Shown here piece after piece: positions 45,942 to 53,756 of a stretch of 63,809 bases of DNA. The notes under the pieces are model-generated. The model did not search any database, was not told where the DNA came from, and saw nothing but the letters and a program-made list of their open reading frames with translations. Each line of letters opens with the position of its first letter. The stretch's first letter is position 1. Origin of the DNA: Saprospiraceae bacterium (GTDB lineage Bacteria > Bacteroidota > Bacteroidia > Chitinophagales > Saprospiraceae); assembly GCA_013214355.1 (NCBI GenBank), contig JABSSL010000042.1, positions 1 through 63,809 of the forward strand, given 5' to 3'. The position numbers were made by a program, and so were the translations under genes.

Positions 45942-46343
45942 CAGATAGATTTTCACCTAGCCGTTGCAGGTGCCTGTCTAGCTAGTCAGATAGATTTTCA
46001 CCTGCGACATTGCCGGGGTCACAAGGGGACAAAAAGAGATGGCGGTGGAAAACACCAACCATCGACTGGGGAATCGAGGAGGTGAGATGTTGCTTCCCAA
46101 GTCGTTGCAAGCGCCTGCCTGGCTAGCCAGATAGATTTTCACCTAGCCGTTGCAGGTGTTATCACCTGCGACATTGCCGGGGTCACAAGGGGACAAGAGG
46201 AGATGGTGGTAGAAAACACCAACCATCGACTGGGGAACCGAGGAGGTGAGGAGAGAAATAACCCTCAGCCGTGACTGGCAGGAGCCTGTCTAGCTAGCCA
46301 GATAGATTTTCAGCTGCGACATTGCTGGGGTCACCGAGGAGAG
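45942..46343. repeat. Tandem intergenic repeat array carrying the CAGATAGATTTTCACC core
   Basis: Four cores CAGATAGATTTTCA(C/G)C lie at 45942, 45987, 46128 and 46299, usually preceded by CTGTCTAGCTAG-like DNA and followed by CTAGCCGTTGCAGG. A longer unit (GCGACATTGCCGGGGTCACAAGG ... GACTGGGGAA ... GAGGAGGTGAG, read in parts) is repeated at ~46004-46085 and ~46168-46250 with a 164-base period; a third, shorter copy starts near 46316. No ORF in either strand looks real. Confidence 0.8.
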
Positions 46344-46465
46344 TACTTGCATAGGTTCCAATTTCCGTGCAAGCGTCCCAATTTATAATGTAGACCGAAA
46401 TCCAATCCGTATCCATGCATTTTTGCCTTGTACATTATCTCATTTATCACTAAACAGGACAAGCA

Positions 46466-47020
46466 ATGCAAAACACAGTAGTAATCCCCAAGTTCTTACG
46501 AGAAGTACACGGAGAACGATCAAATTGGATCGATATACTGAGCACACATGCCCTAGCCATCATAGCCGTGATTACCATCCTTTGGTCAGCGAGCGGCCTG
46601 GAGATGGCGCAATGGAAAGTTTGGGTATTGGGCTTCTTAGCCTACGATTTAGGGGGAGGTGTGCTAGGCAATTTTACCTACTCCACCAAATGGTACTATG
46701 ATCAAAGTAACGGTAGGCGAATTGGCTTTCTGGCCTTACATTTTCTTCAGCCCCTGCTGATGATTCTTATTTTCGATGCAGATCAAGTTATTGCAGGCTT
46801 TGCAGCATATACGGTAGCGGCCTCTTTCCTAACCAATGCCATCTCCAGTCCACAACGACAGCTAGCTGCCGGGGCTTTCCTCTCTCTAAGTGGAATCATG
46901 GTGCTCCATGCCATGCCATTAGATATAGATCAGACGATTCGCCTACTTCTAACCCTATTTCTACTTAAACTGCCCTTGTCTTTTTCGATCAGATGGTATC
47001 GTTTGGAGAAATTCCGATAA
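46466..47020 (+). CDS. small multi-pass membrane protein, unknown function
   Basis: A 184-residue protein with about five hydrophobic helices (ILSTHALAIIAVITILWSA, WVLGFLAYDLGGGVLG, and others). The loop NFTYSTKWYYDQSNGRR is polar. It ends with an Arg/Lys-rich tail. I do not recognise a family. A decayed paralogue lies 600 bases upstream. It is followed by a terminator hairpin shared with the convergent MFS gene. Confidence 0.75.
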   Translation: MQNTVVIPKFLREVHGERSNWIDILSTHALAIIAVITILWSASGLEMAQWKVWVLGFLAYDLGGGVLGNFTYSTKWYYDQSNGRRIGFLALHFLQPLLMILIFDADQVIAGFAAYTVAASFLTNAISSPQRQLAAGAFLSLSGIMVLHAMPLDIDQTIRLLLTLFLLKLPLSFSIRWYRLEKFR

Positions 47021-47048
47021 AATTTGGCAGTGGTACAATAACTATCTC

Positions 47049-47078
47049 CTGGGCTCTAGTTGATCAGCTAGGGCCCAG
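47049..47078. terminator. Hairpin between convergent genes
   Basis: CTGGGCTCTAG (47049-47059) pairs with CTAGGGCCCAG (47068-47078) with one G-T wobble and an 8-base loop. It lies 29 bases after the membrane-protein stop and 9 bases from the end of the convergent MFS gene. The U-run is weak on both sides. Confidence 0.6.
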
Positions 47079-47086
47079 TAATATTT

Positions 47087-48304
47087 CTAGCGGCTCTCCA
47101 CAGCGGTTTGAAAACTATCCTCACGTACCCCTCGCAATAGGGCCAGGGATAGCATTCCGGTCAAAGCCAAACCAATAAAAACCGGCAAGGTAGAAGCAAC
47201 AATATATTTACCAATAACCATCGAAATGAGCACACCGAGCAGCATCGACATGAAACTGTATAAAGCCGCCCCAATACCGGCCATATTACCCAAGGGGCGC
47301 ATAGCCATAGCACTCAGGTTTCCGAAAATAAACCCAAGGGTTAAGAACTGGACAGATAGGAAAGTGAGTAATACCCAGAGTGGGGGATTGATCCCATCAC
47401 CATAGAGAATGATGTACAAGAAAGCGGCGGCAGTGGACAAATACAAGGAGGCAGTGACCAAGCTTTTCATCCCATAGCGCATCACCATCGCCCCATTAAA
47501 GAAGGTGGCCATCCCCAAGACAAAGGACAGGCCAGCGAAGATATAAGGAAACTCATTCACCATTAGATATTGTTCCTGAAAGATGTGCTGGGAGTTACTG
47601 AGATACAAAATAAAACTGCCCTCTACCAAACCTGCAATCAAGGTATAAAGCACCACGTTTCGCATAGAAAAATAGGTACGAGCGCCCTCACGAAAAATAG
47701 AGCGTCGTAAGAATTTCCGCTTTTCCTTCGGCAAAGTCTCTCGCTGACGCAGGGCAAACCAAATCACCGTAAGGCCAATAAAGATCAACTGAAAATAGAA
47801 AATGGCTTGCCAATGGAAGGCATACAAAATCCATTGCCCCAAGAGGGGAGCAATCATAGGTACTACGATGAAGATCGCTTTGATAAAACTCATAATCCTC
47901 GCCATGTTCGAACCCTGATAGATATCACGAATCACGGCGATGCTGACCGTCCGGGGAGCAGATAAGCCGATTCCTTGCAATGCGCGTCCGAGCAACATCA
48001 TTTCCAAACTAGTAGCCATTACACATAGTAAACTGGCCAAGAGAAAAATACCCACCCCCACATACACAATAGGCTTCCTACCCAGCGCATCCGAAAGCGT
48101 CCCGAAGAACAACTCCCCAATACCCAAGCCGAGAAAGATCATGGTAATCATTAATTGCAGGTCCGTCGTATTGGCATGCTGCAGAGCTTGGCCGATATCC
48201 GGGAGAGCAGGTAGGATGGCATCGATGCAAAGGGCCACATTGGACATCAAAAAGGCCATCAGGAGGATAAATTCCAATTCCGAGGTTGAAGCTTTCTTTG
48301 TCAT
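47087..48304 (-). CDS. Bcr/CflA-type MFS drug exporter
   Basis: A 405-residue 12-helix transporter. The family motifs LCIDAILPALPDIGQAL near residue 26 and GLGIGELFFGTLSDALGRKPIVYVG (MFS motif A, read in parts) are present. The helix-5 region RALQGIGLSAPRTVSIAVIRD also matches the Bcr/CflA/MdtL group. It should export hydrophobic drugs in exchange for protons. Single gene, with its own promoter in the 323-base gap to the divergent regulator. Confidence 0.92.
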   Translation of the reverse strand: MTKKASTSELEFILLMAFLMSNVALCIDAILPALPDIGQALQHANTTDLQLMITMIFLGLGIGELFFGTLSDALGRKPIVYVGVGIFLLASLLCVMATSLEMMLLGRALQGIGLSAPRTVSIAVIRDIYQGSNMARIMSFIKAIFIVVPMIAPLLGQWILYAFHWQAIFYFQLIFIGLTVIWFALRQRETLPKEKRKFLRRSIFREGARTYFSMRNVVLYTLIAGLVEGSFILYLSNSQHIFQEQYLMVNEFPYIFAGLSFVLGMATFFNGAMVMRYGMKSLVTASLYLSTAAAFLYIILYGDGINPPLWVLLTFLSVQFLTLGFIFGNLSAMAMRPLGNMAGIGAALYSFMSMLLGVLISMVIGKYIVASTLPVFIGLALTGMLSLALLRGVREDSFQTAVESR

Positions 48305-48447
48305 ATTGGATAGGCCCTTACTTTTAGTGGACGAAGATAGTTGATTGTGGCTTTTAAAGGGCTAGTATATTGCCAATCTCAATGGGCAATAAGAAAGGAA
48401 CAACTTGAGCTTGGAAAAGGATTCTGGTATTTAGGATTTATATAGAA

Positions 48448-48527
48448 GTTGTCTAAAGTTATTCTGATGGTTGCCTTACAAGTCCTTGATCTCGAATACT
48501 TCAACTCAACACAGAACTTTAGACAAC
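48448..48527. repeat. 13-bp inverted repeat pair upstream of the TolB/AraC regulator
   Basis: GTTGTCTAAAGTT (48448-48460) is perfectly inverted at 48515-48527 (AACTTTAGACAAC), 54 bases apart. It ends 100 bases before the regulator start. The arms are too long and too far apart for an ordinary operator; it could be a tiny mobile element, a long hairpin or a looping pair. The rest of the 48305-48627 gap shows nothing else. Confidence 0.5.
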
Positions 48528-48627
48528 ATTATAAATATTTTGGCCATTGCTCAATCCATGTTCAAGATACAATTGCTGAACCTACACATTTATTGCATAT
48601 TTGCAGCAACCACGCTAGAACTTACGC

Positions 48628-50418
48628 ATGAATATATCTACAGATAGATCTATAGCTGTACTTCCCTTTGTGAATATGAGCAAAGATGCTGAAGATGAGT
48701 ACTTCAGTGATGGAATGACGGAGGAGATCATCAATGCACTAACCCGAGTGGAAGGCTTGCGGGTAATTGCACGCACTTCCTCCTTTGCTTTTAAGGGAAA
48801 GAACCTAGACATACGAGCTATTGGCAAACAATTGGGAGTGACCAGCATTTTGGAGGGCAGTGTTCGTAGGAGTCAGAAAAGGCTGCGCATCACTGCGCAA
48901 CTGATCAATGCTTCAGATGGAATGCATATATGGTCACAGAATTTTGACCGAGAGTGGGAAGATATTTTCGCATTGCAAGATGAAGTGAGCCTGCTCATTG
49001 CCGAGAAGCTCCGAGAAAACTTTGGTCATTTCGAACTGAAAGAACAACTCATTGAGGCTCCCACCCAGAACATCGAGGCCTATAATTTATACCTCAAGGC
49101 CCGTTATCATCATCTTAAGTGGGATGGACAAGGAATTCGCACAGCGATTGCGCTATATCAACAATGCATTGATGCCGAGCCCTCTTTCCCATTACCTTAC
49201 TTTGGAATAGGCTATTGTTTCGCCATGGCCGGCTCCTGGGGCTCTTCACCGGACCTCCTGGAGCGTGCGCAACAATTCTTGGAACAGGGATTTCAACTCG
49301 ATGACCAATCCGCCCTGGGCTATTTTGGCAAAGCCACCTTAGCTTTTTGGGGTCATTGGGACTTTGCTCAAGGGCAGGCCCATTTTCTAAAAGCGATAGA
49401 ACTAAATCCCTCCTATACCGAAGCTAAAGAGGGTTTGGCTGAGCTTTACTCGGCCGTTGGACTATTTACCGAAGCCAGCGAGATGGTAGACAGCATCCTG
49501 TCCATTAATCCACTTTCTCCCAATCATTTTTTCACACAAGCCAACATTCATTACCTGAAAGGAGAGTTTGTCAAAGCACTGGCATTCCTAGAAGCTGCCT
49601 TGCAGATTGATGCCAAGTTCGCCCATGCCATCGCCTTGAAACAATTGTGTTTGTTGCATTTGAATCGACGAGATCATCTTGAGGTCTACTTGAAGGTGGA
49701 GCCAGCGGTGGAGCAGCCGGCCGCTTGCCGTGCCCTACTCGAGCTTTTGTACCCCGGAGCTTATCCAGACATAGATCCAATATCAGTCACAGCGGAATTA
49801 GAACGGCAGCCATCCGAGACCTTATTCCCTTGGCTACTTTTCCTAAAAACTCAATTGAAGGAAGTTGAAGCAGCGCTGGATCTACTTGCCGCTGGCATCC
49901 AGACCCATACTGGCCAAATCATCAACTTCAAACATACACCATTACTGCATCCCTTACACACGGATCTCCGCTTTCAACGTTTGGTGGACACCGTTTTTTC
50001 GGCTCCCCTAACCGCGCCTCAACCAGCGGATTCTACCCAAGCGAATTCTCCCAAAAGAATCTTGCTCAGTGATCGGGAAGTAGCACAAATCCTACCAGCA
50101 CTGAAGCAATTGATAGAGGAACAAGAAATCTACTTGGATGCTAGTCTTAGTCTTCGCGCTCTGGCAGAGCGACTAGATATAAATGCGAATAAGCTTTCCT
50201 GGCTCCTGAACGAACACCTAGGGCAAAAATTCAACGAATACATCAATCATTTCCGCTTAGCAGCCTTTAAGAAATTTGCACTAGATCCGAAAAACCACCA
50301 TCTCACCTTGCTAGCTATTGCGTATGATAGTGGCTTTAACTCCAAAACGGTATTCAATGCTTTTTTTAAAAAAAGGGAGGGAATGACGCCTAGTGCTTGG
50401 GTGAAAAGGAATCGCTAG
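48628..50418 (+). CDS. TolB-like/TPR regulator with C-terminal AraC HTH
   Basis: A 596-residue protein. Residues 1-125 are the TolB-like (FlgO/CyaA-associated) domain: IAVLPFVNMSKDAEDEYFSDG, then GSVRRSQKRLRITAQLI and HIWSQNFDREWEDIFALQ. Residues ~140-400 are TPR helices (AKARYHHLKWD-type, GYFGKATLAFWGHWDFAQG). The C-terminus is an AraC domain (LRALAERLDINANKLSWLL, LAIAYDSGFNSKTVFNAFFKK). There is no DNA-binding part at the N-terminus and no signal peptide, so it is a cytosolic regulator. It lies upstream of the serine hydrolase on the same strand. Confidence 0.87.
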   Translation: MNISTDRSIAVLPFVNMSKDAEDEYFSDGMTEEIINALTRVEGLRVIARTSSFAFKGKNLDIRAIGKQLGVTSILEGSVRRSQKRLRITAQLINASDGMHIWSQNFDREWEDIFALQDEVSLLIAEKLRENFGHFELKEQLIEAPTQNIEAYNLYLKARYHHLKWDGQGIRTAIALYQQCIDAEPSFPLPYFGIGYCFAMAGSWGSSPDLLERAQQFLEQGFQLDDQSALGYFGKATLAFWGHWDFAQGQAHFLKAIELNPSYTEAKEGLAELYSAVGLFTEASEMVDSILSINPLSPNHFFTQANIHYLKGEFVKALAFLEAALQIDAKFAHAIALKQLCLLHLNRRDHLEVYLKVEPAVEQPAACRALLELLYPGAYPDIDPISVTAELERQPSETLFPWLLFLKTQLKEVEAALDLLAAGIQTHTGQIINFKHTPLLHPLHTDLRFQRLVDTVFSAPLTAPQPADSTQANSPKRILLSDREVAQILPALKQLIEEQEIYLDASLSLRALAERLDINANKLSWLLNEHLGQKFNEYINHFRLAAFKKFALDPKNHHLTLLAIAYDSGFNSKTVFNAFFKKREGMTPSAWVKRNR

Positions 50419-50517
50419 TTTAGAAGCCACCTCAAAAATGCTCCTGCCATTCGGCAAGCAGGCTTTGCCTTGCAAAAAGACCTTTTGAAGAATTACTGAG
50501 GCACTGTTTTGCAGTAA

Positions 50518-50570
50518 AAAGATGCTTTCTTCAATTGCGGACGATCTTAGGCTATGAAGTAAGCATCTTT
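50518..50570 (+). terminator. Hairpin between the regulator and the serine hydrolase
   Basis: AAAGATGCTTTCTTC (50518-50532) pairs with GAAGTAAGCATCTTT (50556-50570) with one mismatch and a 23-base loop, followed by GTCTTGTTC. It could end the regulator transcript; the loop is long for a classical terminator. Confidence 0.45.
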
Positions 50571-50602
50571 GTCTTGTTCATACCACTTTAATCTACTACA
50601 AG

Positions 50603-51709
50603 ATGAAACAGTTAATCATTCTATTATGCTTTCCTGTTGGCTTATTTTGCCAAATAGATACCATCCATCAATTGCTGAATACCAAACTTGATCATGCCGC
50701 TGCAAACCCGGTACATAGTATTTTACTACAGATAGATAGAGTAGGAGATACCAGCCTGGTTCGTACTGCTGTCGGCTGGGCAAATGGTGAACGGGAGTTA
50801 GCCCAACCCACTCATCAATTTAGAGTAGCTAGTATCACCAAGCTATTCGTTGCTACGGTAATTTTACAGTTGGTAGAGGAGAATAAGGTCAAACTCGAGG
50901 ATCGGGTGGTGGATTTATTTAGGAAGCATGCCTTTCTTCCGGCCCAGGACCTTCATATCCATCAAGAGGAGAATTTTTCGGGTGAAATCAATCTTGAACA
51001 CTTGCTTTCGCACCGCAGTGGACTTGCCGATATATTTACGGACAGATGGGAGGCTTTCTTCGCAAAAGTTTTTTCCAATCCACAGCATACCTATACGCCT
51101 AAGCAAATCGTGGAGCTATACTTTCAATATGGTTTACAAAAGGCAGCCCATTTCCGCCCCGGTGAGGGTTTTGCCTATTCGGATATGAACTACGTGATCC
51201 TGGGCCTGCTCATCGAAGAAATAGAGGGCCAACCTTTAGCCGATGTATTGCGAAAACGAATCATCACTCCACTCCAGCTAACCGATACCTACTTTGAGTT
51301 TTATGAAGAGGAGCCAAAGAATAAGCGTTTACTCCACCAATGGTACGGCGCCCAGAATATGAGTCTGGTCAATACTTCTTTTGACTGGGCGGGAGGAGGT
51401 TTGGTATCGAATCTAGCTGACCTTGGTACTTTTATCCAAGCCTTATTTTCTGACCAATTACTATCCCCTAACAGCCTCAAACAGATGATCCAAATGGGGC
51501 CATCTGTTCCTCAGGAAGATCCTTATGGTTTAGGCATCTACGCCACCACTTTTGGAGATGATCTGTACTATGGACATTTCGGATTTTATGGGAGCTATGC
51601 AGGTTACTGTCCACAGAAGAAGTTGACGCTCGTGTACAACATCAGTCAGGGAGACGCTCCTTTTCGAGCGAAAACACTAGTGGAGCAAGTATTGAAGTTG
51701 ATTAACTAA
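50603..51709 (+). CDS. serine beta-lactamase-like hydrolase (class C/AmpC-EstB family)
   Basis: A 368-residue secreted protein (signal peptide 1-16, FCQID). The catalytic SxxK is Ser77-Lys80 in VASITKLF and the YxN-type motif is YSDMNYVIL. HRSGLADIF is conserved and the C-terminal HFGFYGSYAG replaces the KTG/HxG strand. Members are D-Ala peptidases, esterases or peptide hydrolases; true beta-lactamase activity is not implied. Confidence 0.88.
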   Translation: MKQLIILLCFPVGLFCQIDTIHQLLNTKLDHAAANPVHSILLQIDRVGDTSLVRTAVGWANGERELAQPTHQFRVASITKLFVATVILQLVEENKVKLEDRVVDLFRKHAFLPAQDLHIHQEENFSGEINLEHLLSHRSGLADIFTDRWEAFFAKVFSNPQHTYTPKQIVELYFQYGLQKAAHFRPGEGFAYSDMNYVILGLLIEEIEGQPLADVLRKRIITPLQLTDTYFEFYEEEPKNKRLLHQWYGAQNMSLVNTSFDWAGGGLVSNLADLGTFIQALFSDQLLSPNSLKQMIQMGPSVPQEDPYGLGIYATTFGDDLYYGHFGFYGSYAGYCPQKKLTLVYNISQGDAPFRAKTLVEQVLKLIN

Positions 51710-51859
51710 CACCGGCATTCTCGTAGCGTTTCAGTTTTCAAAATAGCTTTGACAGCAGGCGAGAAACTCCCTGTTGTACGCCTGTGTCTATAGCTTACAA
51801 TCTATTTCTAGCACCTTTGTTCTGATAGCTTTACCTTTTTAACATTTAAATATGCTCCT

Positions 51860-52219
51860 ATGGGTGCCCTTCGAATTCTGCTCTCCCTTTTGGCCTTGGC
51901 CATTGTACCCTACACCTTCTACACCATTGCTCAAGAAGGCTTTACACTCTTTTCGGTCTTCTTTGGTGACTTGCAATCCTTGACCTGGGCAGGACAATTT
52001 AATCTGGACTTTTTAACCTACTTGATCCTTTCTAGCCTTTGGGTGGCTTGGCGACATAGCTTTTCGGGCCAAGGATTGGTATTGGCTCTATGTGCTTCCG
52101 TCCTCGGTATGTGCTTCCTGGCACCGTACCTGTTAATCAGCAGTTTTCAGGTCAAAGGAAGTATCACCCATCTACTTCTAGGGTCTGAAAGAGCAGACCT
52201 TTTGATATCGCCCAACTAG
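51860..52219 (+). CDS. small membrane protein, unknown
   Basis: A 119-residue protein with about three hydrophobic segments (LRILLSLLALAIVPYTF, FLTYLILSSLWVAWRH, LVLALCASVLGMCFLAPYL) and no recognisable motif. It precedes the SRPBCC gene by 56 bases on the same strand. Not recognised. Confidence 0.62.
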   Translation: MGALRILLSLLALAIVPYTFYTIAQEGFTLFSVFFGDLQSLTWAGQFNLDFLTYLILSSLWVAWRHSFSGQGLVLALCASVLGMCFLAPYLLISSFQVKGSITHLLLGSERADLLISPN

Positions 52220-52275
52220 CAATTTGTAACACCTACCTCCTTTTGGTATCCAATTGTCGAATCAAAAAAGCAATT

Positions 52276-52776
52276 ATGAATATCAAGAAGGAAATTATCG
52301 TGCATAAACCCATTACTCAAGTATGGGAAGTTTTGGGAAACCAGTATGGAGATGCCTATAAATGGGCTAGCGGCTTGGATCATTCTGAAGCAGTGGGATT
52401 GCCTAAGCTGGAAGGCGCACCTTGTAGTCAGCGGTCCTGTCAAACCAGCTTCGGAAAGATCACGGAAGCTGTTCGCACCTACGATGAAGCCCAATACGAA
52501 TTAGAGTATGAAGTCGTCAAAGGTTTCCCAGGTTTCATCGATACGGCTATCAACAATTGGCAGCTGAAACCTGCTGGAAAAAGTACCAAGGTTTTGATCA
52601 ACTTCAACATGACCACCAAAGGTTTTCTGGGTTTATTCATGGGCCCACTCATGAAAATGCAAATGAATAAGGTCATTACGAATGTGTTGGATGACTTCAA
52701 ACAATACGTGGAGACTGGCCAACAAAGCACTAGAAAAGCTAAAGAGACAGCTAAGCTTTTGAAGAAGGCGGCTTAG
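52276..52776 (+). CDS. SRPBCC (START-like) family protein
   Basis: A 166-residue protein. ATG 52276 (MNIKKEIIVHKPITQVWEVLG) gives the canonical SRPBCC N-terminus; the frame opens at 52243. Further family features are RTYDEAQYELEYEVVKGFPGF and the long C-terminal helix. The family binds hydrophobic ligands in a helix-grip cavity; the ligand is unknown. The C-terminal Lys/Ala-rich tail extends beyond the domain. Confidence 0.82.
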   Translation: MNIKKEIIVHKPITQVWEVLGNQYGDAYKWASGLDHSEAVGLPKLEGAPCSQRSCQTSFGKITEAVRTYDEAQYELEYEVVKGFPGFIDTAINNWQLKPAGKSTKVLINFNMTTKGFLGLFMGPLMKMQMNKVITNVLDDFKQYVETGQQSTRKAKETAKLLKKAA

Positions 52777-53047
52777 TTGCAGCCCAGTCGGATAGGCCTA
52801 TGGCTGGCCTCCTTAGGCTTATCCGTTACTCGTGCCAAAATTCATGTTCATCCGTAGTTCTACGCCTGCCCAGCACCAGATAGATGCTCGCTAACAACGG
52901 CCTTTCAAAGCCGTTGTTGCACATTTCACCAACAAACCAACCTCCATAGCCGTTGTTGTGTGTCTGTAGAGTACCAGATAGATTATCACCAACGACACCC
53001 CCGGAATGCCAATGTTTGACACTCCCTCTAATTCTTCCTAATCATCG
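52777..53047. repeat. Repeat-bearing intergenic region (CAGATAGATTATCACC family)
   Basis: It contains two copies of the dispersed core, a diverged one at 52877 (CAGATAGATGCTCGC) and a good one at 52975-52990. Near both lie inverted AGCCGTTGTTG/CAACAACGGC words (AACAACGGCCTTTCAAAGCCGTTGTT at ~52892-52917, read in two arms, forms a hairpin). No gene is seen. Confidence 0.7.
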
Positions 53048-53078
53048 TTTGAAAGGATAAGACACTCCCTTACTTTTA
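53048..53078 (+). promoter_or_regulatory. Bacteroidota-type promoter of the NarL-type regulator
   Basis: TTTG (53048-53051), 19 bases, then TACTTTTA (53071-53078, one mismatch to TAnnTTTG). Transcription would start almost at ATG 53086, giving a near-leaderless message. Confidence 0.45.
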
Positions 53079-53085
53079 GGGCTGT

Positions 53086-53745
53086 ATGGCTGACGTTACA
53101 GAGAAAAAGAAGATTATTATACTAGATGATCACCTAGTGATTATGCAGGGTGTCAAACAACTCCTATCTCAACGCCCTGATTTTGAAGTGGCCAGTATGG
53201 TTACCTCCGTTAGTCAATTACTGGAAGAACTGGCCGTCCCATTTGACATTTTGATGCTAGATCTTAATCTAAAGGGGAAAAATAGCCTTGATCACTTAGC
53301 AGATATTCGTTCAAAACAGCCCCGCTTAAAAGTGCTCATTTTCTCCTCTTATCACACCCCTTCCACCGTAAAGCGAGCGCTACAAGGGAAAGTAAATGGT
53401 TATCTGCTGAAAGATGTGGACCAACAGGGTCTGGTGGAAGCTTTACAAATCATCTCATCGGGAAAAATCTACCTTGATCCACGCCTACCCTTGGATCCAC
53501 ACATGAAGTCAGAACGGTTAGATCAAGTATTCGAGGATGACTTCATTAAGCAATCCGCACTTACGGCCAGAGAGGCAGAAATCATGCAGGCTATTGTTGA
53601 TGGATTAGACAACCAGGGCATTGCGGCGCAACTCTTTATCAGTCCGCATACCGTACAGACACATCGTAAAAAACTGTTTAAAAAACTGGGGGTACATTCT
53701 GCCGCAGAATTGATCAAGTTTGTGCTGAAACAGCGCCAGGGCTAG
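53086..53745 (+). CDS. NarL/FixJ-type response regulator
   Basis: A 219-residue protein with a receiver domain (DD at 14-15, phosphoacceptor Asp59 in MLDLNLKG, Lys in YLLKDVD) and a C-terminal LuxR-type helix-turn-helix (LTAREAEIMQAIVDGLDNQGI, read in parts, then SPHTVQTHRKKLFKKLGV). Its gene is convergent with the DISM kinase, with only 11 bases between stops. The two probably form a pair despite opposite strands. Confidence 0.92.
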   Translation: MADVTEKKKIIILDDHLVIMQGVKQLLSQRPDFEVASMVTSVSQLLEELAVPFDILMLDLNLKGKNSLDHLADIRSKQPRLKVLIFSSYHTPSTVKRALQGKVNGYLLKDVDQQGLVEALQIISSGKIYLDPRLPLDPHMKSERLDQVFEDDFIKQSALTAREAEIMQAIVDGLDNQGIAAQLFISPHTVQTHRKKLFKKLGVHSAAELIKFVLKQRQG

Positions 53746-53756
53746 GCCTTTTAACC

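Noticed and set aside
45942-46343. CRISPR array
   Set aside because: The repeated units are long (~150-164 bases), degenerate and without constant-length unique spacers, and no cas gene is present.
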